64,000 nt of DNA from Proteiniphilum sp. X52 (GCF_003712195.1 NZ_RDSD01000010.1:1-64000), one strand, 5' to 3'. Shown: positions 27,573-36,189, numbered from the stretch's first letter. Translations and numbers: made by a program. Notes: generated by a model from the letters alone, not told the origin.

Positions 27573-27573
27573 T

Positions 27574-27960
27574 ATGGAAGCAGTAAATGCATTAGGAAGA
27601 CGCAAAGCAGCCGTAGCGCGTGTTTTTGTCACAGAAGGTACCGGTAAGATTGTCATCAATAAACGCGATCTGGAGAACTATTTCCCCTCTTCTATCCTTC
27701 AATTCATCGTGAAACAGCCGCTCAACACCCTGAACGTATCGGATAAATACGACATCAGGATCAACCTCGACGGCGGTGGTTACAAAGGACAATCGGAAGC
27801 AGCCCGATTAGGTATTGCCCGTGCGTTGGTGAAAATCAATGCCGAAGATAAACCCGCCTTGAGAGCCGCGGGATTCATGACCCGTGACCCCCGCGTGGTG
27901 GAAAGAAAGAAGCCGGGACAGCCCAAAGCCAGGAAAAGATTCCAGTTCTCCAAGCGTTAA
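27574..27960 (+). CDS. rpsI: 30S ribosomal protein S9
   Basis: 128 residues. It has the conserved start AVNALGRRKAAVARV, GGGYKGQSEAARLGIARAL in the middle, and the C-terminal tail ending KRFQFSKR that reaches into the P site of the ribosome. Cotranscribed with rplM. Confidence 0.97.
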   Translation: MEAVNALGRRKAAVARVFVTEGTGKIVINKRDLENYFPSSILQFIVKQPLNTLNVSDKYDIRINLDGGGYKGQSEAARLGIARALVKINAEDKPALRAAGFMTRDPRVVERKKPGQPKARKRFQFSKR

Positions 27961-28041
27961 TACGCTGGCTGTACGATCAGGAAGATTGCCGGTTACCGGC
28001 AGCGCTCTTCCGGTTGAGCTGATAAGGGCCGCTTAGCGGCT

Positions 28042-28123
28042 ATAACGTTTAGTATCTAAATCGTAAGGACGTTATCCGACATCAATGAAGAATTGGGGTA
28101 ATTTACCTTACGATTCGGTTTAG
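28042..28123 (+). promoter_or_regulatory. Candidate structured leader of rpsB-tsf
   Basis: CTAAATCGTAAG (28056-28067) pairs with CTTACGATT-CGG-TTTAG (28107-28123), 12 pairs with one 3-nt bulge. ATAACGT (28042-28048) can pair with ACGTTAT (28069-28075), which crosses the long stem and so would be a pseudoknot or an alternative fold. Upstream are two smaller hairpins (GCCGGTTACCGGC and GCCGCTTAGCGGC). It lies 35 nt before the rpsB start; S2 autoregulation through such a leader is inferred. Confidence 0.55.
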
Positions 28124-28158
28124 AAAAAGAATGTAAACGAATAAATTAAAAATCAAAA

Positions 28159-29016
28159 ATGGCAAAATTAGAATTTGACCAACTTCTTGAGGCCGGAGCG
28201 CATTTCGGTCACTTAAAAAGAAAATGGAATCCCGCAATGGCTCCTTATATCTTTATGGAGCGTAACGGAATCCATATTATTGACCTGTACAAAACTATCG
28301 CTAAGGCAGAAGAAGCCGCCGCCGCTTTAAGACAGATTGCCAAAGCAGGTAAGAAAATACTCTTTGTCGCCACTAAAAAGCAGGCGAAACCTGTGGTGGA
28401 AGAAAAAGCGCAAAGCGTGAATATGCCTTATGTGATCGAACGCTGGCCGGGTGGTATGCTCACCAATTTTCCCACTATTCGCAAGGCAGTGAAGAAAATG
28501 GGTGGCATCGATAAGATGATCAAAGATGGCACCTTCGATACGCTCTCTAAACGTGAGAAACTGCAAATTACCCGTCAACGCGCTAAGCTCGAGAAGATGC
28601 TGGGCTCCATTCAGGATCTTACCCGTCTTCCTTCTGCAATTTTTGTTGTGGATGTCATGAAAGAGCAGATTGCGGTGAAAGAAGCTGAACGTCTCGGTAT
28701 TCCTGTATTTGGCATTGTAGATACCAATTCCGATCCTTCCAATATCGATTTTGTCATACCTGCTAACGACGATGCCGCCAAAGCGGTTGACCTGATCCTC
28801 GGTTTCCTTTGTGATTCCATTAAAGAGGGATTGGATGAGCGTAAAGTGGAGAAAGCCGACGCCGCCGCTGCCGAGGAGCAGGACGAAGAGGCTCCGCAAC
28901 GCCGGGAACGCAAATCGAAAGCAGCCAAGAAAGAGCGCGTGAAGAAAGAAGATACCGAAGCGATGAAAGCTGCCGTAGTGAGCAAGTTCGCAAAGGACGT
29001 GGAAGTGGACGAATAA
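28159..29016 (+). CDS. rpsB: 30S ribosomal protein S2
   Basis: 285 residues. The S2 body is about 1-225, with AGAHFGHLKRKWNP, then FVATKKQAKPVV and GIVDTNSDP. An extra charged tail of about 60 residues (EEQDEEAPQRRERKSKAAKK) is typical for Bacteroidota S2. Binds the 30S head-body junction. Followed by tsf, 30 bp away. Confidence 0.97.
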   Translation: MAKLEFDQLLEAGAHFGHLKRKWNPAMAPYIFMERNGIHIIDLYKTIAKAEEAAAALRQIAKAGKKILFVATKKQAKPVVEEKAQSVNMPYVIERWPGGMLTNFPTIRKAVKKMGGIDKMIKDGTFDTLSKREKLQITRQRAKLEKMLGSIQDLTRLPSAIFVVDVMKEQIAVKEAERLGIPVFGIVDTNSDPSNIDFVIPANDDAAKAVDLILGFLCDSIKEGLDERKVEKADAAAAEEQDEEAPQRRERKSKAAKKERVKKEDTEAMKAAVVSKFAKDVEVDE

Positions 29017-29046
29017 GATTATAATAAAAATATAAGTATATAGAAT

Positions 29047-29868
29047 ATGGCAGTAACAATGGCAGATATCCAGCATCTACGCAAAATGACCGGTGCGGGG
29101 ATGATGGATTGCAAAAATGCGCTGAATGAGGCGAACGGAGATTTCGATGGAGCCATGGAAATAATCCGTAAAAAAGGACAGGCTGTGGCTGCAAAACGTG
29201 AAGATCGCGAAGCATCCGAAGGTTGCGTCTTGGCAAAGACAGAAGGTGATTTTGCCGCGGTAGTCGCATTGCAGTGCGAGACAGACTTTGTGGCAAAGAA
29301 TGAGGAATTCATCGCTTTGACACAGCAGATCCTTGATGCGGCCATCGCCCGCAAACCGGAGAGTCTTGAACAACTACTTGCAGTCGAGCTTCCTAACGGC
29401 ACGGTGGCACAACTGATTACCGATAAGATCGGGGCCACGGGTGAAAAAATGGAATTGGGTTTCTACGAATACATTACCGCTCCCTATGTTACCTCTTATA
29501 TCCATATGGGTAACAAGCTGGCCACCATCGTCGGTTTTAATAAGGCTGATGTGGATGAGCACGTAGCGAAAGATGTGGCAATGCAGGTCGCTGCCATGAA
29601 TCCGATTTCCGTCACACCCGAAGGTATTCCGGCCGAAGTGAAGGAAAAGGAATTGGAAATCGCACGCGACAAAGCACGCGAGGCCGGTAAACCGGAAAAC
29701 CTGCTCGACAGGATTGCGGAAGGAGCATTGCAGAAGTTCTACAAGGAATCGACTCTTCTTCAACAGGAATATGTGAAAGACGCCAAGAAGACCATTGAGC
29801 AGTTTCTGAAAGAAAGCGACAAAGAGTTATCTGTGACTACATTCAAACGTGTATCGTTGAACGTGTGA
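29047..29868 (+). CDS. tsf: Translation elongation factor Ts
   Basis: 273 residues. UBA-like N-terminus with the LRKMTGAGMMDCKNAL signature, then the TDFVAKNEEF motif of the core that inserts into EF-Tu to expel GDP. C-terminal helical module near 230-260. Ends before a strong terminator. Confidence 0.97.
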   Translation: MAVTMADIQHLRKMTGAGMMDCKNALNEANGDFDGAMEIIRKKGQAVAAKREDREASEGCVLAKTEGDFAAVVALQCETDFVAKNEEFIALTQQILDAAIARKPESLEQLLAVELPNGTVAQLITDKIGATGEKMELGFYEYITAPYVTSYIHMGNKLATIVGFNKADVDEHVAKDVAMQVAAMNPISVTPEGIPAEVKEKELEIARDKAREAGKPENLLDRIAEGALQKFYKESTLLQQEYVKDAKKTIEQFLKESDKELSVTTFKRVSLNV

Positions 29869-29896
29869 GAAATATTTTTGTGATTAAATACAGAAG

Positions 29897-29925
29897 CGCC
29901 CCGGAAGTTTTTTCGGGGCGTTTTT
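29897..29925 (+). terminator. Terminator of rpsB-tsf
   Basis: CGCCCCG (29897-29903) pairs with CGGGGCG (29914-29920), followed by TTTTT. 28 bp after the tsf stop. Confidence 0.9.
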
Positions 29926-29964
29926 GGTAATTGCCAATAATTAGCGAATCTGCACATCCTTGAA

Positions 29965-29996
29965 CCAACAAATCATCACACCAACAAATCATCACA
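29965..29996. repeat. Two copies of a 16-bp repeat at the PPTase stop codon
   Basis: CCAACAAATCATCACA twice in tandem plus four bases of a third. The PPTase TGA stop falls in the first copy, so copy number would alter only the last few residues (GWCDDLLV). Confidence 0.6.
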
Positions 29997-30626
29997 CCAA
30001 CCAACGACCCACGTAAGCACATGGTCGGGATGTACTTCATAGTGTATATTGAAAGTGCGGTTATGGTCGGTTCTGGTTTCCGCGGCTGTTATGATTCCTT
30101 TGGATGCGGGAATGAATGGCTGGATGTGGAGATGGTGCTTGAAATGGATTTCGTTTTCTTCCATCAGTTTGAACATGCTCTCTTTTGCCGACCAATGCAA
30201 TAGTTGATGTACTGTCTTCTGTGAAGGATCGATATACTCGTTATCCCCGATGAATTTGTGGGCTACTTTTCTTACCCGCTCCGACCGGATCTCGATATCG
30301 ATCCCTACCGGGCAGGTTTCATGCAGATAAATGGCAGCATAATCTTTTGTGTGGGAGATGCTGATATGGTATGTTCCGTCTTGCAAATAGGGTTTGCCGT
30401 CCGCGCGATTAAGGATGGTTTTTTCCTCGTGCAACAGCATGAATAACAGAATACGGGTGGAGAGCCACTCAATGGTACGTCTTTCGGAACGGATAGTTTT
30501 CACATGTTCAACCGCGTCGAAGCGCATATGTCCCGGAAGAAGCCCTAAGAGTTCCTCACGCGATTCATCCATTTTCCAGATTCCCAGCAATCCCTCGCTG
30601 TCGGTATGTTCTCTTCTGATCAGCAT
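29976..30626 (-). CDS. 4'-phosphopantetheinyl transferase superfamily protein
   Basis: 216 residues. The family signature VGIDIE and the downstream WSAKESMFKL (the W-x3-E-x3-K motif) are both present, with ISHTKDYAAI between. Such enzymes move 4'-phosphopantetheine from CoA to a carrier protein Ser. Its length fits the Sfp/HetI type rather than AcpS. Its ATG overlaps the gldE stop (TAATG), so the two are translated together. Carrier unknown. Confidence 0.88.
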   Translation of the reverse strand: MLIRREHTDSEGLLGIWKMDESREELLGLLPGHMRFDAVEHVKTIRSERRTIEWLSTRILLFMLLHEEKTILNRADGKPYLQDGTYHISISHTKDYAAIYLHETCPVGIDIEIRSERVRKVAHKFIGDNEYIDPSQKTVHQLLHWSAKESMFKLMEENEIHFKHHLHIQPFIPASKGIITAAETRTDHNRTFNIHYEVHPDHVLTWVVGWCDDLLV

Positions 30627-32029
30627 TATTCCTCACGATTTACTCTTGGAGGGATATAGCGCACCTTGGTGATCCTTTTTTTACTCAGATCCTCTGCCTG
30701 GAAAGTATGTTTTTTATAGACAAAACTCTCCTTACGCTTTGGGAAATCACCTTTCAACTCCAACAACAGCCCGGCAAGGGTATCCACCTCTTCAGACATC
30801 TTCTCGAAATCTTTTGCGGGTAGCCGGGTGATCTTGATAAAATCCTCTAACTGGGTTTTTCCTTCAAAGATGTAAGAACCATCGGCCTGGATCGTGTAAA
30901 AAGGCAGCTCCTCGTCATATTCATCACTGATATCGCCGACAATTTCCTCAAGGATATCTTCCATGGTGACCAATCCCGATGTGCCTCCATATTCATCCAC
31001 GACAATAGCCATATGGATCTTCTGGGTGCGGAATTCTTCCAGCAGGTCGTCGATACGTTTTGTCCTCGGCACGAAATAAGCCGGTCGGATCAGCGTCTGC
31101 CATTTAAAAGTGGGCGCTTTCCCTAGGTGGGGTAGCAGATCTTTTACATAGAGGATCCCTTTGATATTATCAGCATTTTCCTCAAATACGGGAATACGTG
31201 AAAAACCGGCATCCACGATAAAGTCAATCACTTCGGTGAAGGGTTTTTGCAATTCAATGGCCACCATATCACTTCTGGAGACTAACACATCGTCTACCAG
31301 TTTGTCTTTGAAACGGATGATACCCTCGAGCATCTCTTTCTCTTGTTCATGGGTAATCTCGTTAGACCTGATCTCAAGAGCCTTGGAGAGATCGTTTGCC
31401 GACATCTCGGGTTGCCATGAAGATGCCGGACGGCTAAACGTAGCCGCATTTTTTGCAAGCAAGGACGAAAAGGGGGCCATCAGTATGTTTGTCAGACGGA
31501 TAAACGAACTGTTGTTCACGGCGAACTTCAGTGGATATCGCGATGCATAGAGTCGCGGGAGTATATTGGTCAGTAACAGAATGACAAAGATAGTGACAAT
31601 CATTCCTGGCACAGAGATATTTATGTTGTTTCCCCCAAAAAGGGATGAGCGGTTCAGCAAGTAAATAACCAGTACGGTAATGCTTACTTGGAGGAATAAT
31701 TGAGCCACTACAAGGGATGCCAGTAATTTTTCCGGTTTCTTGAGCAGATTTGAAATACGGATCTTTTTCGGCTCTCCAGAGGTATGGAGGTTGTCGGCAA
31801 ATCTCTTTTCGAGTAGGGTGAAAGCCACTTCAGCACCCGAAACAATCGCATTTGAGATAATAAGCAGGAGAAGCAGTGCCCCAATGAGATAATCGGGCAA
31901 TAGATGCAGATTTGCCGTCAGGTATATATTTAATAACGATAATGGGTCAGGGTCCAAGTGGTAATTTTTTAGTGAAACAAAGAGAGAATGCTTTAGCGCT
32001 TGATTCCCAGCAGGGAAGCGATAAAACAT
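30626..32029 (-). CDS. gldE: GldE-type CBS/CorC domain membrane protein
   Basis: About 467 residues from ATG 32029; a TTG at 32038 opens the frame. Order: DUF21/CNNM membrane domain with four hydrophobic segments (about 45-185), two CBS domains (about 240-370, with VSRSDMVAIEL and MAIVVDEYGGTSGLVTMEDIL), and a CorC_HlyC domain to the end. GldE was found beside gliding genes in Flavobacterium and is related to Mg/Co efflux proteins. Presence here with ssb and mutY is the usual Bacteroidota order and does not by itself imply gliding. Confidence 0.88.
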   Translation of the reverse strand: MFYRFPAGNQALKHSLFVSLKNYHLDPDPLSLLNIYLTANLHLLPDYLIGALLLLLIISNAIVSGAEVAFTLLEKRFADNLHTSGEPKKIRISNLLKKPEKLLASLVVAQLFLQVSITVLVIYLLNRSSLFGGNNINISVPGMIVTIFVILLLTNILPRLYASRYPLKFAVNNSSFIRLTNILMAPFSSLLAKNAATFSRPASSWQPEMSANDLSKALEIRSNEITHEQEKEMLEGIIRFKDKLVDDVLVSRSDMVAIELQKPFTEVIDFIVDAGFSRIPVFEENADNIKGILYVKDLLPHLGKAPTFKWQTLIRPAYFVPRTKRIDDLLEEFRTQKIHMAIVVDEYGGTSGLVTMEDILEEIVGDISDEYDEELPFYTIQADGSYIFEGKTQLEDFIKITRLPAKDFEKMSEEVDTLAGLLLELKGDFPKRKESFVYKKHTFQAEDLSKKRITKVRYIPPRVNREE

Positions 32030-32054
32030 TCTCCACAAAATTACAATGTTTTAT

Positions 32055-32513
32055 TTAAAATGGCAAATCATCTGCCTCTGAGATTTCGTCCGGTATGTCA
32101 CGGGGAGCAGTACCTGACGGCGAGGAATAATTATTGCCATTTTCATGTTCCCTATTTCCAAATCCCTCGTCACCACCTCCTCTGCGACCCAGGAGTTCCA
32201 GGTTGTCGGCCACGACTTCGGTGATATACCTTTTCACTCCGTTCTGATCGTCGTAAGAGCGGGAACGGATCTTTCCTTCCACATACACCAATGTGCCTTT
32301 CTTCACGAATTTTTCAGCAATTTGCGCCAATCCTCTCCAACATACAATGTTATGCCATTCCGTACGTTCAGGCACCTGCGTGCCGCCAGAAGTTGTGTAA
32401 CCTCTTTCACTGGTTGCGAGCGAGAAGTTTGCTTTTGCAACATCATTGTCAAAATACTTCATTTCCGGGTCTCTTCCTACATTTCCCACTAAGATTACTT
32501 TGTTTACCGACAT
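32055..32513 (-). CDS. ssb: Single-stranded DNA-binding protein
   Basis: 152 residues. OB fold about 1-110, starting MSVNKVILVGNVGRDPEMKY, with EWHNIVCWRGLAQIAEKFVKKG and the linker rich in Gly/Asn. The acidic tip DEISEADDLPF is the protein-binding C-terminus. It lies 26 bp before gldE. Promoter: minus-strand TTG (32585-32583), 19-bp spacer, TAATTTTG (32563-32556). Confidence 0.96.
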   Translation of the reverse strand: MSVNKVILVGNVGRDPEMKYFDNDVAKANFSLATSERGYTTSGGTQVPERTEWHNIVCWRGLAQIAEKFVKKGTLVYVEGKIRSRSYDDQNGVKRYITEVVADNLELLGRRGGGDEGFGNREHENGNNYSSPSGTAPRDIPDEISEADDLPF

Positions 32514-32555
32514 AATTAAAATTTTTTGGTTTTAGAATAGCTCTCACTGTGAAAA

Positions 32556-32586
32556 CAAAATTAAGCATTTATTTGTAATTGGCAAC
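32556..32586 (-). promoter_or_regulatory. Promoter of ssb-gldE-PPTase
   Basis: Minus-strand GTTG with a 19-bp spacer before TAATTTTG, matching the -33/-7 pair of Bacteroidota. Gives a 5' UTR of about 35-40 nt. Confidence 0.65.
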
Positions 32587-32595
32587 CATGAACGG

Positions 32596-33666
32596 CTAAA
32601 TTATTTCGAGATATTTGTGGGTTAACCTCGATACCGGATAATCCGGAAGTTGTTCATTTTCAATTTTAAAGATTTCTTTCGGGGGGTTGTATGGAATCTC
32701 ACCGGGAATAACTATCCGGTAAAAACGGGTATGGATGGTCTGATGGGTAAGCTGATGCTTGATGGTCAGCCGGTGGTCCACAGATAAAGAGGATATTCCG
32801 TTGAAAAGTTCCCTGAAGGATTCCGTTTTTTCCAATTCTGTAAAATCCAATGGTGTGGGGGTTTCGATCAGAGGGAATTCGAAAAGGTTTCTCCAGATAT
32901 CCGAACCGTTACGTTTTTGCAGAAACGTGTCATCATTGTGTTGAATATGAAAATAGTGGAAATATCGGTTCCTGACGAAGATTTTCCGGTCGTTCACCGG
33001 AAGCTCGCCCACCCGGTTTTCGGCAAAAGCTATGCAGTGATCCTGAAGCACACAATCGATGCATCTGGGTTGAGCAGGGGTACAGACCAAAGCGCCGAAA
33101 TCCATCACAGCCTGATTATATTTTCCGGGATCTTGCAAGCCAAGCAGCGACTGAGCCATCTCCCTGATTATTTTTTTCCCTTCAGAAGTGTGTATGGATA
33201 ACGCGATGCCGAACAGTCGGGAGATTACCCTGAATACATTGCCGTCCACTACGGCATACGGCTCATTGAATGCGATCGACGCGATGGCTGCCGCCGTGTA
33301 TTCACCTACGCCCCTCAACGAAATAATGTCAGGATAGGTAGATGGAAATATGCCGTTAAAGGTGGTCATCACCTGTTTTGCCGCCGCATGTATATTCCTT
33401 GCCCGGGTATAATAACCGAGCCCTTGCCATAGTTTCAACACTTCATCTTCTTGGGCAACGGCAAGTGATTCCACGTTGGGAAATCTCTCAATGAACCGGA
33501 AATAGTAATCTCTCCCCTGCACGACCCTTGTTTGCTGTAAAATGATTTCAGATATCCATATTTTATAGGGATCGGTAGTTTCGCGCCATGGCAGATCCCG
33601 TCCTTTTTCACCGTACCATTTTAGTAAAAGTGAGGTAATTATTGAATTATTATCTTTCTCTTTCAT
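32596..33666 (-). CDS. mutY: A/G-specific adenine glycosylase
   Basis: 356 residues. HhH-GPD domain with ILQQTRVVQGRDYYFRF, the LRGVGEYTAAAI hairpin and the VVDGNVFRVISR catalytic Asp segment. The [4Fe-4S] ligands are in C-x6-C-x2-C-x5-C (CTPAQPRCIDCVLQDHC). A NUDIX-like C-terminal domain (about 235-356) recognises 8-oxoG. Removes A opposite 8-oxoG. Minus-strand TAGCTTTG at 33705-33698 may be its -7 box. Confidence 0.95.
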   Translation of the reverse strand: MKEKDNNSIITSLLLKWYGEKGRDLPWRETTDPYKIWISEIILQQTRVVQGRDYYFRFIERFPNVESLAVAQEDEVLKLWQGLGYYTRARNIHAAAKQVMTTFNGIFPSTYPDIISLRGVGEYTAAAIASIAFNEPYAVVDGNVFRVISRLFGIALSIHTSEGKKIIREMAQSLLGLQDPGKYNQAVMDFGALVCTPAQPRCIDCVLQDHCIAFAENRVGELPVNDRKIFVRNRYFHYFHIQHNDDTFLQKRNGSDIWRNLFEFPLIETPTPLDFTELEKTESFRELFNGISSLSVDHRLTIKHQLTHQTIHTRFYRIVIPGEIPYNPPKEIFKIENEQLPDYPVSRLTHKYLEII

Positions 33667-33973
33667 TTCTTCTCCATTAAGTCCTTCTTTGTGCCGGCAA
33701 AGCTAATGAAAAAAGTGGGAAAGTGGGATCTAAATGATCATTCTCCGCTTCTTGGACTTCCAACTTCTTAGTCCTGCTGAAATTATCCGATTATCACATC
33801 GATATATCAGTGCATCAGTGAAGTTCTTGGCCCTTGATCCTAAAAAAAAGGGAAATTCGAAAAAATTCCTGTCATTTATTTTTCGTGTTGAAAAAAAAGC
33901 TATATATTTGCAATCCAAAATTTTACTAATTAATAACCGAAGGTATTATTATTAATATTAAAATATAGATAAA
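33667..33973. other. Divergent promoter region mutY/HU
   Basis: Carries the minus-strand TAGCTTTG box for mutY (33705-33698) and the plus-strand TATATTTG box for HU (33903-33910). No gene between. Confidence 0.5.
33903..33910 (+). promoter_or_regulatory. -7 box for HU gene
   Basis: TATATTTG followed by CA, 64 bp before the HU ATG. TTTTT stands where the -33 TTTG is expected (19 bp upstream). Confidence 0.6.
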
Positions 33974-34255
33974 ATGACTAAAGCAGACATTGTAAATGAA
34001 ATTGCAAAAAAAACCGGCGTAGATAAAGCATCGGTATTGGCAACGGTGGAGTCTTTCATGGAAGTGGTAAAAGACTCTTTGGCAAATAACGAAAACGTAT
34101 ACCTGAGAGGTTTCGGAAGTTTCATCGTGAAGAAAAGAGCACAGAAAACGGCCCGTAATATTTCCAAAAATACGACCATCATCATCCCCGAACACAATAT
34201 TCCCGCCTTCAAGCCCGCCAAAACATTCGTAGGCCAAGTAAAAGGTGATAAATAA
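33974..34255 (+). CDS. HU/IHF family DNA-binding protein
   Basis: 93 residues. Begins TKADIVNEIAKKTGVDKA and contains the arm signature VYLRGFGSFIVKKRAQKTARN with Pro at the tip (IIIPEHNIPAF). Binds and bends DNA as a dimer. Likely cotranscribed with the 30-residue basic protein 28 bp downstream. Confidence 0.95.
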   Translation: MTKADIVNEIAKKTGVDKASVLATVESFMEVVKDSLANNENVYLRGFGSFIVKKRAQKTARNISKNTTIIIPEHNIPAFKPAKTFVGQVKGDK

Positions 34256-34283
34256 CATATAAATAAATAAGGAGAAATAGCAT

Positions 34284-34376
34284 ATGCCAAGCGGAAAAAA
34301 AAGAAAAAGGCATAAAATGTCTGTACACAAGCGTAAAAAAAGACTTAGAAAGAATAGGCATAAGAAGAAGAAATAA
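34284..34376 (+). CDS. 30-residue Lys/Arg-rich AURKAIP1/COX24-like protein
   Basis: ATG 34284, TAA 34374-34376, with AAGGAGA 9 bp upstream, one of the best Shine-Dalgarno sequences in the window. It reads MPSGKKRKRHKM, then SVHKRKKRLRKNRHKKKK, so 20 of 30 residues are Lys, Arg or His. This matches the tiny Bacteroidota protein annotated as AURKAIP1/COX24-domain, related to the C-terminal segment of mitochondrial ribosomal protein mS38. A ribosomal role is probable but inferred. Easily missed because of its size. Confidence 0.8.
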   Translation: MPSGKKRKRHKMSVHKRKKRLRKNRHKKKK

Positions 34377-34408
34377 CGCCGAAAAACTTTTTTTACCCAG
34401 CAATAGAG

Positions 34409-34448
34409 GAACAAACTTAAAAGAACCAATCGGCTATTAAGTTTGTTC
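34409..34448 (+). terminator. Perfect 12-bp inverted repeat after the HU operon
   Basis: GAACAAACTTAA (34409-34420) pairs exactly with TTAAGTTTGTTC (34437-34448), loop 16 nt, followed by TTTGTG. Weak T-run, so either a terminator or a leader structure for rng. Confidence 0.55.
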
Positions 34449-34469
34449 TTTGTGTATAAACAGGGTGAT

Positions 34470-34509
34470 GGTTCTGGCGAGAACCTCCTTTCTGTTGTGA
34501 GGACAGAAA
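34470..34509 (+). promoter_or_regulatory. Two tandem hairpins in the rng 5' UTR
   Basis: Hairpin 1: GGTTCT-GGCG-AGAACC (34470-34485). Hairpin 2: TTTCTGT-TGTGAGG-ACAGAAA (34489-34509). Both stems are perfect and they are three bases apart, 38 nt before the GTG start. E. coli rne has 5' UTR hairpins through which RNase E controls its own mRNA; an analogous role here is inferred. Confidence 0.55.
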
Positions 34510-34547
34510 CCTAAAATATTGAAAATTAATTTTTAAAACGAACAATT

Positions 34548-36116
34548 GTGACAAGCGAACTTGTTGTGGATGTTCAATCCAAAGAAATTACCATTGCGGT
34601 TCTCGAAGATAAGAAACTGGTAGAATTGCAACAGGAGAGCCTGGAGGGTTCATTTGCGGTTGGAAACATCTACGTGGGCAAAGTTAAGAAACTGATGCCC
34701 GCCCTCAACGCTGCATTTGTGAATGTGGGACATAAAAAGGACGCTTTTCTTCACTACTTGGATTTAGGGGTTGAATTCAACTCGGTTCTCTATTTTCAGA
34801 AACTGGTTGAAGACAAGAAGAAGTTACCGCAGCTCCAGAAGATGAAGTTGCAGCCCGAGATCGAGAAAGAAGGGTCTATCGCGGATATATTGAAAGTAGG
34901 ACAGGAAATACTGGTGCAAGTCGCCAAAGAACCTATTTCAACGAAGGGTCCGAGATTGACGGCCGAAATCTCTTTCGCGGGACGATTCATGGTGTTGATT
35001 CCATTTATCAACCGGGTGTCGGTATCGCAAAAAATTAAATCGCGCGAGGAGCGTGCCCGACTACGACAGTTGATGCAGAGCATCAAACCGAAAAATTTCG
35101 GAGTGATCATACGCACCAACGCCGAGGGTAAACGGGTGGCCGACCTGGATGCGGAGCTGAAAGTACTGGTCAAAAGATGGGAAGACAATATCGGTAAGAT
35201 ACAGAAAGCCAAGGCGCCCTCGTTGATTTATGAGGAAACGGGACGCACCGTGGCGCTGTTACGCGATATTTTTAACCCCTCTTTCGAACAGATCCATGTC
35301 AATGACCGGGAAGTGGCCCGGCAGATTGCCGATTATGTGGGAGTGATAGCCCCCGACCGTAAGAACGTGGTCAAGGAATACAAAGGCACACTTCCCATTT
35401 TGGATAATTTCGGTATTACCAAACAGATTAAATCGCTCTTTGGAAAAACTGTCACGTTTAAAAATGGCGCTTATCTTATTATTGAGCATACCGAGGCGTT
35501 ACATGTGATAGATGTGAACAGCGGGAATCGCAATAAATCGAAACTCGGTCAGGAAGACAGCGCTTATGAAGTGAATGTGGCCGCCGCCGAAGAGATTGCC
35601 CGCCAGTTGCGTTTGCGCGATATGGGCGGTATCATTGTTATCGACTTCATCGACATGAATAAAGGGGAGCATCGCAATAAGCTGCTCGCCAGGATGCAGG
35701 AGTTGATGGCAAAAGACAGGGCCAAGCACAATATTTTACCATTGAGCAAGTTCGGGTTAATGCAGATCACGCGTCAGCGTGTCCGCCCCGAAATGGAAGT
35801 TGCCACAAGCGAGGTTTGCCCCACCTGCTTTGGTAAAGGAAAGATAAAGTCGTCGATTCTTTTCACAGATACCTTGGAGGGAAAGATCGATTATTTAGTC
35901 ACCAAGCTAAAAGTGAAGAAATTCAGTCTGCATATACATCCTTATGTGGCAGCTTATGTTCAGCAGGGTCTCTTTTCGTTGAAGTACAAATGGAGAAAAA
36001 AATTCAATGTAGGTATGAAAATCATCCCCGACCAGAAACTCGGCTTCCTGCAATATGAATTTTATGACAGGGAAGGAAACGAAATAGATCTGAAAGAAGA
36101 AATTGAAATGAAATAA
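34548..36116 (+). CDS. rng: Ribonuclease E/G family endoribonuclease
   Basis: 522 residues with a GTG start at 34548. S1 RNA-binding domain about 35-125 (GNIYVGKVKKLMPALNAAFV), RNase E catalytic region about 130-430 with the metal-binding Asp residues in HVIDVNSGN and IIVIDFIDM, and the zinc-link CPTCFGKGK. It lacks the long degradosome tail of RNase E, so it is RNase G-sized. Processes rRNA and mRNA. A terminator hairpin follows at 36149. Confidence 0.94.
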   Translation: MTSELVVDVQSKEITIAVLEDKKLVELQQESLEGSFAVGNIYVGKVKKLMPALNAAFVNVGHKKDAFLHYLDLGVEFNSVLYFQKLVEDKKKLPQLQKMKLQPEIEKEGSIADILKVGQEILVQVAKEPISTKGPRLTAEISFAGRFMVLIPFINRVSVSQKIKSREERARLRQLMQSIKPKNFGVIIRTNAEGKRVADLDAELKVLVKRWEDNIGKIQKAKAPSLIYEETGRTVALLRDIFNPSFEQIHVNDREVARQIADYVGVIAPDRKNVVKEYKGTLPILDNFGITKQIKSLFGKTVTFKNGAYLIIEHTEALHVIDVNSGNRNKSKLGQEDSAYEVNVAAAEEIARQLRLRDMGGIIVIDFIDMNKGEHRNKLLARMQELMAKDRAKHNILPLSKFGLMQITRQRVRPEMEVATSEVCPTCFGKGKIKSSILFTDTLEGKIDYLVTKLKVKKFSLHIHPYVAAYVQQGLFSLKYKWRKKFNVGMKIIPDQKLGFLQYEFYDREGNEIDLKEEIEMK

Positions 36117-36148
36117 TGTCCCCTACCAACGGGACGAAAAGCAAAATA

Positions 36149-36180
36149 AAAACCGGTATTCCACAGTGAGTGCCGGTTTT
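36149..36180. terminator. Bidirectional terminator between rng and priA
   Basis: AAAACCGGTA (36149-36158) pairs with TGCCGGTTTT (36171-36180), with TT beyond on the plus strand and an A-run before it that serves as U-run on the minus strand. The two genes converge here. Confidence 0.85.
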
Positions 36181-36189
36181 TTGCGTTTT

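Noticed and set aside
30626-32029. Taking gldE as evidence for gliding motility
   Set aside because: The mutY-ssb-gldE order occurs in non-gliding Bacteroidales; no other gld/spr genes are in the window.
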